This document shows, piece by piece, positions 39,759 through 48,714 of a stretch of 64,000 bases of DNA. Made by a program: the position numbers and the translations under genes. The notes beneath the pieces were generated by a model, which was not told where the DNA came from, did no database searches, and saw only the letters and a list, made by a program, of their open reading frames with translations. Source of the stretch: Aureococcus anophagefferens (Eukaryota; Sar; Pelagophyceae; Pelagomonadales; Pelagomonadaceae); the NCBI RefSeq assembly GCF_000186865.1, contig NW_008705585.1, forward strand, positions 278,895 to 342,894. The letters are read 5' to 3'. Within the stretch, counting starts at the first letter, position 1; the number at the start of each line of letters is the position of its first letter.

Positions 39759-41000
39759 ATGCGCTACCTAACTCTCATCCCAGCGCTCGCCGCGGCGCTC
39801 GTCGCGCCGCCCACGCGACCCGCGCGCCACCGCACGATACAAAGCGCGACACTCCGCTTCGGCGAAGGCGCCGCCGCCGTGCGCGTGCGCGCCTATTTCG
39901 AGGCGTGGAACGCGCGCGACATGGACCTCGCCTGCGCCCAGTGGAGCGACGACTGCACCTACGAGGACACGCAGTACGCCGGCGCCTTCGAGGGCAAGGC
40001 GGCCCTCGAGGCGCACCTCTTCAAGGTCGCGGACAAGCTGCCGCGGTCCTTCGCGTTCGTCGTCGACGAGCTCTCGGACGGCGGCGACACCGTCGGCGTG
40101 CAGTGGCACGTGGAGAACGGCGGCGAGGCCCTGCCGTTCACGCGGGGCTGCAGCGTCTACAAGGCCGACGCGTCGGGGCTGCTCGTCTCCGGGTTCGACG
40201 TCCCGGAGCCCGCGCCGCTGAAGCCCGGCGGCGCGGGCTTGACGCTGCTGAGCGTCGCGTCGAAGCTCATCGCCGAGCCCGCGCGGGCCCTCCCGCTGGC
40301 CTGCTTCCTCCTCTATTGCCAGCAGCTCTTCCTCGCCGAGGGCCAGCTCCTGCCCGGGCCGTCGGCGCTCCAGCTCGACGGCGCGACGTGGAAGGAGGTC
40401 CTGGACCTGTCGCTCAACTTCTGGGAGATCGGGCCGGCGCTGTTCCCCGGCTTCCCCGTGGTCCACCCGGGCCTCGAAGGCATCTTCAACGTCGTCCTCG
40501 CCTGGTCCGCGCTCTTCGTCGGCTTCGCGGCGGACGGGCGGAAGCCCCGGGATCCCATCTTACCGACGGTCGCGGGCATGCAGTTCCTGACGAACGCCTT
40601 CTATCTGCCCTACCTGGCGACGCGGTCCCCGGACGACGGCGTCGTGACGGCGGACCAGCTCGGGCCCTTCGAGCGCGCCGCGGAGAGCAAGGCGGTGCCC
40701 GCGGTGCTCGCGGCCGTGGGCACGTGGTCCGTCGCGTGGGCGTGCTTCGCGCGGCCCGAGTTCGGCGACCTCGCGGCGCGGACCGACTCGCTCGCGGCGC
40801 TCCTCGGCGGCGACCGCCTCGGCAGCTCCTTCGTCGTCGACCTCGCGCTCTACGCGGTCTTCCAGTCGTGGCTCGTGCCCGACGACCTAAAGCGGCGCGG
40901 CGTCGAGGACGGCGTCGCCTACCGCGCGCTGAGCCTCGTGCCCTTCTACGGCCTCGCGGCCTACCTACTCGTGCGGCCCCCGCTCAACATCGAGGAGTGA
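39759..41000 (+). CDS. Plastid-type protein: NTF2/SnoaL-like domain plus membrane region
   Basis: 413 residues from MRYLTLIPALAAALVAPPTRP, a signal/transit-like leader. Residues about 35-150 fold like a SnoaL/NTF2 domain (VRAYFEAWNARDMDLACAQW, then YEDTQYAGAFEGKAAL, VGVQWHVENGGEALPFTRG), a cone-shaped fold used as enzyme or binding module. The rest is hydrophobic with four or more likely membrane segments (LPLACFLLYCQQLFLAEG, IFNVVLAWSALFVGFAAD, FVVDLALYAVFQSWLVP, AYRALSLVPFYGLAAYLLV). Similar two-part proteins occur in plastids of algae and plants; function unknown. It converges on the next gene, stops 17 bp apart, with a 12-bp repeat TCGAGGAGTGAT at the stop. Confidence 0.75.
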   Translation: MRYLTLIPALAAALVAPPTRPARHRTIQSATLRFGEGAAAVRVRAYFEAWNARDMDLACAQWSDDCTYEDTQYAGAFEGKAALEAHLFKVADKLPRSFAFVVDELSDGGDTVGVQWHVENGGEALPFTRGCSVYKADASGLLVSGFDVPEPAPLKPGGAGLTLLSVASKLIAEPARALPLACFLLYCQQLFLAEGQLLPGPSALQLDGATWKEVLDLSLNFWEIGPALFPGFPVVHPGLEGIFNVVLAWSALFVGFAADGRKPRDPILPTVAGMQFLTNAFYLPYLATRSPDDGVVTADQLGPFERAAESKAVPAVLAAVGTWSVAWACFARPEFGDLAARTDSLAALLGGDRLGSSFVVDLALYAVFQSWLVPDDLKRRGVEDGVAYRALSLVPFYGLAAYLLVRPPLNIEE

Positions 41001-41017
41001 TTCGAGGAGTGATAAAC

Positions 41018-43462
41018 CTACCGCGGCGCCGCATTGCCGTACCGGGGCTTGCGGAGGATGGAGACGACGCGGTAGACGAGGCGCCGGCGGTAGGGCGCCC
41101 TGCCGCGCGGCAGCGCCGCGACCCAGGGCCCGTCCAGACCCTCGGCGACCTGCCAGCCGTCGGCGTCGCAGCGGCCGTCGCCCCCGCCCCGCGCGCGCTG
41201 GAGCTCCGCGACGACGCGCTCGTCGTCGCCGACGGACTCGATGCCCGGGCTGAACGTCGCGTCGTCGGCCGCGGCGGCGTAGGCGTCGCCGTCGTCGGGC
41301 ACGCGCGCGTAGCCCAACAGCTGCCAGCCGCCCGCCGGGCTGCCCGACCCCTCGGGCGGCGGCGGCGGCGTCACGCAGGACGCGAGCGACGGCAGCGTCC
41401 CGTCGCCGCAGTTCTCCAGGTTCGGCGCGCCGCAGAAATAGTCCAGACCCGTGAGCGAGTTGCACGACGCCGCGTCCGCGGCGCCCCGGCTCCGCCGGCA
41501 GTGGTAGACGAAGAAGCGGTCCTTCTTCGCGACGCCGAGGGCCAGGGCGCGCCGCGCCCCCACGAACCGGAGCGTCACCAGCACCCGCGCGCCCACCCCC
41601 AAGTTGTCGTCGTCGACGAGTTTGAGCGCCGCGCCGAAGACGTCGTCGCCCTCGTCGTCGACGACGTCCAGCGGCAACATCGACGCGGCGACGACGTCGC
41701 AGTCGTCCGCGCCGGGCGCCGTGCGCCCGACGTCGTGGACCGAGACGACCAGCTTCGTCCGCGCGAGGTCCTCCGCTCTCACGTGGAAGACGCAGCGCGT
41801 CGCCCCTTCCGCCAGGCGCCACGTGTAGACCGGCGGCTCCGCCGCGTCGACGGCGTTGAGGGGCTGCGGCGTGACCAGCCGAGCGACGCCGTACGCGTCG
41901 TGCGGCGCGGTGGCCTGTGCCGAATGCAACCGCTGGTTTGGGACGTCCCGACCAAACTTCTCGAGCTCGGTCACATCGAAGTCGATTCGGCTGATATTTG
42001 GACGCATCGATGGCTCTCGTCGAGTTCTCGAAGCAAAGCCGAAAAGGTTGCGTCGAAACTGTCGCGTACGCTCACATTGAAGTCGAGTTGAAGATTTCCA
42101 CACGGGCGGTCGCGGGCAGCGCGCCGTCGACGCCGCGCACGTCGACGATGACGAGCTCCTTGGGCTCCTCGAACAGCAGCATCTTGTCGTCGGCCTGGGA
42201 CAGCTCCACGTCGCGGGGCTTGGGCGGGGGGAGGGTGGGTTTAGAGCGAGGATCGGCGAGTTCGTAGAGCCAGTCGGACCACGTCCTCAAGCTCTTCGAC
42301 GCGTCGACGACCGCGTCGGCGCCCGTCCCGGGCTTCCGCACGCCCGCGACCCACAGCGCCAGCTTCGCCTTCGTCGCGCCGTCGAGGTCGTCGTAGGCGC
42401 CGAAGGCCCGCTCCGCGAAGGCCCGCGTGCACGCGCAGCGCCGTTCGAGGTCGTCGTCGTCCAAGCCCGCGCCCAGATGCGCGGAGACGTGCGCCAGCGG
42501 CGCGAAGGTCTGCTCGTCGTCGTCGTCGAGGCGGGGCGTTTGCCGGCGCCGCGGCGACCCCGGGCGGCCGTCGTCGTCGTCGAGGACGAGCGCCGCCGGC
42601 GCGCGCGGCGCAGCGTTCGCGCCGGCCGCGTGGAGGGCCCGCGCTCGAGTCATGTGGAACGGGATGTCGAAGAGCTCGGCGTCGTGCGTGACGCAGGCGA
42701 TGCGCAACACCGTCGTCTCGCGTCCGTCGTCCAGACCGCCCGTGACGACGACGCAGGCCTCGCCGCGCGTCAGCGCCGCGGCGACGAGCTGCGCGTCGAC
42801 GACCTGGGCAGGAAAAGAGTGATTCAACGTCGCTTCAACGTGAGTGTTCCGCGCGCGCGCGTTCCGGAAAAAGCATTCATGCTTCGAGACCGTTCCGAGA
42901 GACGATCGCTCGTCCAAAACCAGCCGAAACGAGTGGAAACCGGCCGAGATAGGCGCCTTTGAAGTTGGGAATTTCGCTCTCTTTTCCTGCCCCGGTCGAC
43001 GACGGAGTCGGCCAGATCCCAGCGCCGCGAGCCGCCCCGGCCCTCGGCGTAGCCGTCGACGACCGTCGCCGCCTCGGCCCACTCCGCGAACTTGAGCGAG
43101 GCGCCGCAGGCCTCGAGGAAGACGTCGCAGGGGCGCGCGAGCGCGGCGCGCCCCCGCTCGCTGTCCTCGCGGCCGGCGACTCTCGCGACGAAGCGCTTCG
43201 CCGCCTCGGCGAGGTCCGCGCTGCCGCTCCAGGCGCCCAGGCCCGCGGCGAGCGTCGCCAGCGCCTCGCCGCTGCGCTGGAGCTTCACGCCGGCCCAGCG
43301 GCGCCCGGCGCCGGGCGCCGCGACGAGGCGGAAGCTCACGTCCTCGCAGCCGTCGTCGTCGACGGCCTCGCAGGCGAAGAGGCAGGGCAGGCTCTCGGAC
43401 CGCTTGTGCGGCCGGGCCGGCCCGCGCGGCGCGGCGCGGTCCACGGCCGACGCGTAGTCCAT
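41018..43462 (-). CDS. Unknown protein split by two introner introns, possible C2-like domain
   Basis: Exons 43462-43004, 42803-42114 and 41914-41018, all in phase 0, give 681 residues from MDYASAVDRAAPRGPARP. The middle has two acidic Asp runs (LVLDDDDGRPGSP, RLDDDDEQTF). After the second junction, VYTWRLAEGATRCVFHVR and LARTKLVVSVHDVG, then ASMLPLDVVDDEGDDVFGAA, resemble a beta-rich C2-like lipid- or calcium-binding fold. A Cys-containing segment (VYHCRRSRGAADAASCNSL...YFCGAPNLENCG) follows. Both introns vanish cleanly on removal of element plus one target copy (LADS-VVDAQL and GALP-ATAPHD). No enzyme motif is visible. Confidence 0.72.
41915..42105 (+). mobile_element. Introner element, family 2, copy B (191 bp)
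   Basis: It matches copy A at 3784-3986 through the interior (for example GACCAAACTTC, TCTCGTCGAGTTCTCGAAGC, CACATTGAAGTCG). The right end GATTTCCACACGG is conserved; the left end CTGTGCCGAATG has drifted. Flanking 8-mers GCGGTGGC (41907-41914) and GCGGTCGC (42106-42113) differ at one base. The host gene is on minus, so this copy lies in the opposite orientation to its gene compared with copy A. GC-AG intron of 199 nt. Confidence 0.87.
42804..42995 (+). mobile_element. Introner element, family 1, copy 3 (192 bp)
   Basis: The ends are CTGGGCAGGAAAAG and CTTTTCCTGCCC, a compensated change on both arms compared with the other copies. Target duplication TCGACGAC at 42796-42803 and 42996-43003, perfect. 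GT-AG intron of 200 nt in the minus-strand host. Confidence 0.92.
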
Positions 43463-43714
43463 GGTCGCAGGCAGCCCCTCGTCAATCCCTCGTCACCACG
43501 ACTGTCTGTGCAAAGGCGCGGCACCTTTGGTGGGTGAGTCATTGTCCATCACTTCGATTCTCTCGCTTGTGGACAAAACCTCCGATATCCGAGCGCTCGT
43601 CTCGTGCCGCGAACGGCTGTGCCTGTGGCGAATCGATTCTCTCCACCGCCAAAGGACTCGGAGCGGCGCGTCTCGAGCCGCGACCGCAAGCCGCTTCGCC
43701 CCCCCGAAGGTATC

Positions 43715-44146
43715 ATGGGTTGCGGTCGTTCGAAACCCGAGGACGACGAGCGACCGGCGAGAACCCCTCCGGGGGACCGCGAGCGCTTCGAGGAAGGATT
43801 GATGCAGATGGGCGGCGGGCGACCGGGACAGAGGCCCCACGGGGGTCCCCAGAAGTCGATGCTGTCGCGCCTGTCCATGCTGAGCACGATCAGCGAGGGC
43901 AAGGGCAGCCGCGGCGAAGTCGCGAGCGACACGCCGCGGGGCCGGGACCTCGGCGATCGAGCGGACACGTACGCGTCGCTCCGCTACTCCCTCCCGCCCG
44001 AGTCACGCACGGCGCCGACGACGTCACGCGCGCCGCCGCGGGACACGCCCCCCGAACGGCGCACCTGGTCCTCGCCTCGCGACGAGCCGCCCCCGAAACA
44101 GAGGCCCGAGATCAAGCGGGGCTGGTCCTCGTTCATCGGCCTCTGA
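43715..44146 (+). CDS. Small disordered protein with dual-acylation N-terminus
   Basis: 143 residues from MGCGRSKPEDDERPART. The MGC start with serine at position 6 is the classic signal for N-myristoylation at Gly2 and palmitoylation at Cys3, which would tether it to membranes. The rest is rich in Arg, Pro, Ser and Asp with several basic-x-x-Ser sites (KSMLSRLSMLSTISEGKG, PERRTWSSPRDEPP) and ends IKRGWSSFIGL. No folded domain is evident. An upstream in-frame ATG at 43604 would bury the acylation signal and is not favoured. Convergent with the rhomboid gene, stops 36 bp apart. Confidence 0.65.
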   Translation: MGCGRSKPEDDERPARTPPGDRERFEEGLMQMGGGRPGQRPHGGPQKSMLSRLSMLSTISEGKGSRGEVASDTPRGRDLGDRADTYASLRYSLPPESRTAPTTSRAPPRDTPPERRTWSSPRDEPPPKQRPEIKRGWSSFIGL

Positions 44147-44182
44147 GGCGCGTTTGTGTGACGAGCCTTAAACCAACCCCTC

Positions 44183-47100
44183 CTAGCGCCGCAGGTCGTC
44201 GTCGGGGATGAGGTGCTCGAGGCTCAGGGCCGTCGCGAGGGCGTCCTTGAGCGCGTCGCACGTCTGGAGGACGACGTCGAGCGCGAGGTCGTCGGACGCG
44301 ATCGTGATCGTGAGGTCCTCGTCGTCGTCGCAGTTGAAGTAGTCGTAGTCGCGCTCGTCGATGTCGGCGCAGTCCTGGAGCTGCCAGCAGCAGGACGCGC
44401 TCAAGTCCTCCTTGCCCCAGGAGCTCCGGCGCCAGGGCCGGCCGTTGTAGAGGTACTCCGGCGGGTACTTGGACTGCTGCCAGCCGAAGGCGAAGAGGAA
44501 GTAGGCCAGCAGCGCCAGCGCCGCCAGCGGCCGCACGCCGTAGGTGTGGAGCTTCATCTCCGCGACGGGGTCCAGCAGCGCCAGGCCCAGCAGGAACCCC
44601 GCCGCGCCGCCGCCCGCGTGCGCCGAGTACGACGTCGTGTCGTCCGCGTACAAAAACACGTAGATGAAGATGTCGAGGGCCGGCACGGCCGTGCACAGGA
44701 GCGCCCGCGTCGCCCGCCGCGCGTGGTCGTTCATCGCGCGGAAGTTCAACAGCACGTCCGCGAAGTGGAGCCCGATGAGCGTGTAGACGCCCCCCGACGC
44801 GCCCACGACCGCGCGGTGGATGTCCGTGAAGGCGCAGGTCAGCGCGCCCAACGCGACGCCGAACTGGTACACCAACAGAATCATGCGGTGGCCGTGGACC
44901 ATCTCCACGGACGCGCCGAAGACGCACTGCATGATGCAGTTGCACGCCAGATGGTAGTAGCCCTGGTGCACGATCTGGTACGTGAAGAGGCGCCAGTACT
45001 GGAAGCGCGCGTCGAAGCACTCCGGGAAGGGCCCCGTGAGCCGGAACCAGAGCGTCGACGGCCCCACCGTCGGGCCCGACGGCCCGACCTCGCGCACGCT
45101 CCCGTAGCGCTGGTCTGCGAACTGCACGAAGAACAGGATCTGCGCCAGCGTGATCAAAGCGAGCATCCACGGGAGATACAACTTCTGGTTCTCGTAGGTC
45201 AGCACCATGCAGTCGCGGGGCACGCCGACGAAGCGCGTGCCCTTGGGCAGGCCCCGCCTCTTCGCGCCGCGCGGCGCGTCGCAGTCGTAGGGCCCGTCCT
45301 TGTACTTGAGCACGTACCAGTGCTTGCCCTCGGCGCGGCCCGCGCGCATGCGCCGCACGACGACGCAGCGGCAGTAGGTGCCCTCGCTGAAGGCCGTCTC
45401 GGCGACGTCGACGTCGCCGACGGGCGTCTTCACGGCGTACGTGTCCTCCGCGTAGTAGACCTCGACGACGACGCCCTTGCGCAGGTTCTGCCACCAGCGC
45501 CGCTGGGGCGCGTCGCCGTCCATGAGGAAGAAGGGCGCGCTGCGGCCCACGGCGCTCAGGGCCGCCGCGGCGCCCGACGCGGACTCGCGCGCGGGGAGCG
45601 ACGACCGGCCCTCGTCGACGGACAGCGACACCGCGGACCGCTGGCGCGCGCCGCCCGTGCGGTCCACGGGCGGGCTCGTGAGGGCGATGCGCCGCGCGAG
45701 CTCGACGCCGTCGGCGAGCATGTAGGCGACGGCCGCGGACCCCGTCGAGAAGTCGCACGTCACGGACCGGTCGTCGTCCGCGTGGCCAAAGGTCACGGTG
45801 AACGACGCGGCGAGCGTGGCGTCGTCGACGCCGTAGCGCGAGTTGAAGGGCATCTCCACGGACGCCAACGCGTCGAAGAGGACGACGATGGGCTTGGACC
45901 GGAGCGGCTCGACGGCGAAGCCCTCGAAGTCGCCGAACTCGCGGAGCAGCACGGGCCGGCGCCGGCACGCGCCGTCGCCCACGGTCTGGTGCCACTCGGC
46001 GCCGACGCCCGCGCGCAGCAGGCGCCGGAGCTGGGCCAGGCGGCGCTTCTCGGACGCGCTGAGGCCGCTCCAGGACGCGCGGTCCTGGTCGAAGCGGCCG
46101 CTCGACACGCGGCGGCTGCCCGTGGACACGCGCTTCGGCGGTTTTTGCGCGGCCGCGGGCAGGCCGTCGTCGACGGCGATGGGCGGGGCGACGGGCGGCG
46201 CGCCGCGGGACCGCGGCGGCGGCGCGGGCACCGCGGGCGCGAACGACGGCGGCGCGACGCCCAGAAGCGCCGCGGGCACGACGCGGTCGTTCGCGAACGT
46301 CGCCGACACGAAGGCCCGGCCGACCTTCAAAGCGCTCCGCACGGCGCCGTCGGCGACGTCGGCGAAGTCCAAGATGCCCAGTCCGATCACGGAGTTGCCG
46401 TTCAGCGCGACGACGACGTCTCCGAGACGCACCGCGGCCGCCTTCGCCAGCCCCCCCTCGTCCAGCGTCGTCACGCGCAGGAACCCGCCGTCGGCGGCGA
46501 CGGACACGCCCCAGGCCTCCGTCGCCGAGTCCGGCAGGTCGCGGCTCAGGAACGACGACCGCCGCAGCGCGGAGAACGACGACCGGCGGCGGCCCGGGTG
46601 GTCGTCCCAGTCGTCGTCGTCCTCGATCTCCGCGGCCGGGAGCTTGACGGTGTAGAGCGCGTCGCCCGCGGACCCGCGGCAGAAGGCCGCCTTGGACGCC
46701 TGAGAACCGGCGAGCGCGGCGTCGAGCGCGCCCCAGACGTCGCGCGCGTCCGCGCGCGGGAGCGCGAGCGCGCCGTCGAGGCCGAGGAACGAGTCGCCGG
46801 CCTCGCAGCCCGGCAGCCCCTCGGCGCTGCGCACGGCGAGCACGGACCGCCGCCGCTCGCGGCTCAGCGCGCCGCGGACGACGACCTGCCCGCCGCGGAA
46901 TGCGACGCACGCGTCCTTGCCGTCCTTGCCCTGCAACCGCCCGCCGGCGACGTCCAGCTCGTAGAACGCGGGCGCCTCGTAGTCGACGCCCGCGACGGAG
47001 GCGACCCGCGACCGCTGGGGGGCCCGTCTCGTGAACGTGAGCCGCAGGGGCCGCGGGCCGTCCGCGAGGCGGAAGAAGAGCGCCTGGAACGCCTCCTCGG

Positions 47101-47440
47101 AGTCGATGACGACGGCCTCGCCGTCGAGCGCGAGGAGCGCGTCGCCGGCGCGGAGCTGCGCGCGGTGGTCCGGCGCCTCGGCGAGCACGGCCTTGCCGCG
47201 GGAGTGGTCGAAGCGCAGGTCGAGGCCGAGCTTGCGCTTCCGGAAGACGACGTCGACCTTCGCGTCGTCGCCGTCGACCGTCGCGCCGCGCGCGCGCGCG
47301 ACGGACCGGCCCCAGGCCGCGGGCGGCGGCGGCGGCGGCGGCGCGGACCAGGCCGGGTTCGTCGGCGGCGACCGCGCGCCGTCCTCGGACTTGCGCTCCT
47401 CCCGCATCTCGAGGTAGGAGCCGCGCTGGGGTTGCGGCAT
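44183..47440 (-). CDS. Large rhomboid intramembrane protease with PDZ-like domains
   Basis: 1085 residues from MPQPQRGSYLEMREER. PDZ-like units lie at residues about 60-135 (RKLGLDLRF, LRAGDALLALDGEAV) and about 310-380 (AWGVSVAADGGFLRV, VRLGDVVVALNGNSV), with a possible degenerate one between. A Ser/Arg linker and a region of unknown fold follow. The membrane part carries the rhomboid signature: FQYWRLFTYQIVHQGYYHLACN, VVGASGGVYTLIG (catalytic Ser in GASG, residue about 880) and YSAHAGGGAAGFLLGL (catalytic His, about 935). Both catalytic residues are present, so it should cut transmembrane substrates. The PDZ part likely selects partners. The C-terminal tail is acidic (DYDYFNCDDDEDL). Single exon. 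Confidence 0.9.
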   Translation of the reverse strand: MPQPQRGSYLEMREERKSEDGARSPPTNPAWSAPPPPPPPAAWGRSVARARGATVDGDDAKVDVVFRKRKLGLDLRFDHSRGKAVLAEAPDHRAQLRAGDALLALDGEAVVIDSEEAFQALFFRLADGPRPLRLTFTRRAPQRSRVASVAGVDYEAPAFYELDVAGGRLQGKDGKDACVAFRGGQVVVRGALSRERRRSVLAVRSAEGLPGCEAGDSFLGLDGALALPRADARDVWGALDAALAGSQASKAAFCRGSAGDALYTVKLPAAEIEDDDDWDDHPGRRRSSFSALRRSSFLSRDLPDSATEAWGVSVAADGGFLRVTTLDEGGLAKAAAVRLGDVVVALNGNSVIGLGILDFADVADGAVRSALKVGRAFVSATFANDRVVPAALLGVAPPSFAPAVPAPPPRSRGAPPVAPPIAVDDGLPAAAQKPPKRVSTGSRRVSSGRFDQDRASWSGLSASEKRRLAQLRRLLRAGVGAEWHQTVGDGACRRRPVLLREFGDFEGFAVEPLRSKPIVVLFDALASVEMPFNSRYGVDDATLAASFTVTFGHADDDRSVTCDFSTGSAAVAYMLADGVELARRIALTSPPVDRTGGARQRSAVSLSVDEGRSSLPARESASGAAAALSAVGRSAPFFLMDGDAPQRRWWQNLRKGVVVEVYYAEDTYAVKTPVGDVDVAETAFSEGTYCRCVVVRRMRAGRAEGKHWYVLKYKDGPYDCDAPRGAKRRGLPKGTRFVGVPRDCMVLTYENQKLYLPWMLALITLAQILFFVQFADQRYGSVREVGPSGPTVGPSTLWFRLTGPFPECFDARFQYWRLFTYQIVHQGYYHLACNCIMQCVFGASVEMVHGHRMILLVYQFGVALGALTCAFTDIHRAVVGASGGVYTLIGLHFADVLLNFRAMNDHARRATRALLCTAVPALDIFIYVFLYADDTTSYSAHAGGGAAGFLLGLALLDPVAEMKLHTYGVRPLAALALLAYFLFAFGWQQSKYPPEYLYNGRPWRRSSWGKEDLSASCCWQLQDCADIDERDYDYFNCDDDEDLTITIASDDLALDVVLQTCDALKDALATALSLEHLIPDDDLRR

Positions 47441-47582
47441 GGTGCGCGACTTTTCACGACTTTGTCGCGTGTAGTGGGCGGGTTTTATGCAGCAGAGAGG
47501 CGCGCGGACACCGCAAATAATAGTCGACGGGAAAGCTCGCGGCATGGAGTGCAACATGCATCGAGCCTTTCGTATTGAAGTT

Positions 47583-48554
47583 TTACTCGCCGCCGTGCTT
47601 CGACTCGGGGGCGCCGGCGCCGTCTTCCCGGTGGCCCTTGACGCCGCCCCACTCGGGGACGCCCTGGCCCCGGCGCTTCCGCTCGGCCTCCTCCGATGCC
47701 TTGCGGGCCTCGCCCTCGCGCTGCGCGCTCGCCTCGACGTAGGTGTCGAACCACTGGGACGTGACGTCGAGGCAGCTCTTGTCGTACTTCTCCGCGAGGT
47801 CGCCGACGAGGTGCATGGCCAGCTCCCTGTTCTGCGCGCAGCCGACGCCCTCGTTGTACATCTTCGCGAGGTTGCGCCGCGCGGCCGGGTCGCCCGACTT
47901 GGCCGCGTTCTTCGTGTAGGCGAACGCCAGCCGCTCGTTCTTCGGCACGCCGCGGCCCTCGAGGTAGACGAAGGCGAGCATGCGCATGGATGGCACGACG
48001 CCCGCCCGCGCCGCCTCGGTCCAGAGCGCGACGGCCCCGGGCACGTCGCGCGCGCACGCCGTCCCTTCGAAGCGGTAGACCGCGAGGCTGTGCTTCGCGC
48101 GCGCGTCGCCGCTCGCCGCCGCCGCGCCGTAGAGCTCGAGCGCCCGGGCGTCGCTCCGCGTCACGCCCTCGCCCTCGTAGTAGAGCTGCGCGAGGCTGCA
48201 CTGCGCGCGCTGGCTGCCGCGCGCGGCGGCCGCGGCCCAGACCTTCGCGGCGGCCGCGGCGTCCTTGGCCTGGCCGCGGCGGCCGACGTAGTGGTCGTAG
48301 CCGAGCTCGAAGAGGCTCGAGGCCGTCTGCTCCGCGTCCGGCTTCTCCTCGCGGCGCGGCTTCGACGGCGGCGCGTCGTCGTCGGACGCGTCGAGGCCGT
48401 CCCACTTGCTATAGTCGTTGTCGTAGCGGCGCAGGTGCGGCACGAGCGCCTTCATGCGCCCGTCCTCCGTGAAGGACCCGCCGGGCTTGCCCGGCGGCGG
48501 CGCATCGGGGATCTTGACGCTGGGCTGGAAGCCGGCCATCGTGATGGGCTGCAA
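47583..48554 (-). CDS. Sel1-repeat protein
   Basis: 323 residues from MQPITMAGFQPSVKIP; a second ATG at 48539 gives MAGFQPS. Residues about 75-260 are Sel1-like helical repeats: ARGSQRAQCSLAQLYYEGEG, ASGDARAKHSLAVYRFEG, VPSMRMLAFVYLEGRGVPKN and DPAARRNLAKMYNEGVGCAQ, the usual A/L-G-x-Y...G-V pattern. Such solenoids are protein-interaction scaffolds, for example in ER-associated degradation or signalling. A charged C-terminal tail (RKASEEAERKRRGQGVPEWG) follows. No signal peptide or membrane segment is seen, so a soluble adaptor is inferred. Confidence 0.85.
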   Translation of the reverse strand: MQPITMAGFQPSVKIPDAPPPGKPGGSFTEDGRMKALVPHLRRYDNDYSKWDGLDASDDDAPPSKPRREEKPDAEQTASSLFELGYDHYVGRRGQAKDAAAAAKVWAAAAARGSQRAQCSLAQLYYEGEGVTRSDARALELYGAAAASGDARAKHSLAVYRFEGTACARDVPGAVALWTEAARAGVVPSMRMLAFVYLEGRGVPKNERLAFAYTKNAAKSGDPAARRNLAKMYNEGVGCAQNRELAMHLVGDLAEKYDKSCLDVTSQWFDTYVEASAQREGEARKASEEAERKRRGQGVPEWGGVKGHREDGAGAPESKHGGE

Positions 48555-48714
48555 GGTTGGGGCAGCTTTGGGTTTGGTGAAGGCATTGTGTGGAATTATC
48601 GCAATGCTCGAAGACCTTTTGAGACAAAGATTCGCATGATGACAGCTTAATTAAGATCCGCCTGTGTGTGTGTGTCGTCGATACTGTTGTGTGTCGGGTG
48701 TGTGTGTCGACAAG

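Noticed and set aside
44213..47578. 1121-residue open frame on plus, antisense to the rhomboid gene
   Set aside because: Arg/Val/Ala/His-only composition and no motifs; it mirrors a real gene. High GC keeps antisense frames open.
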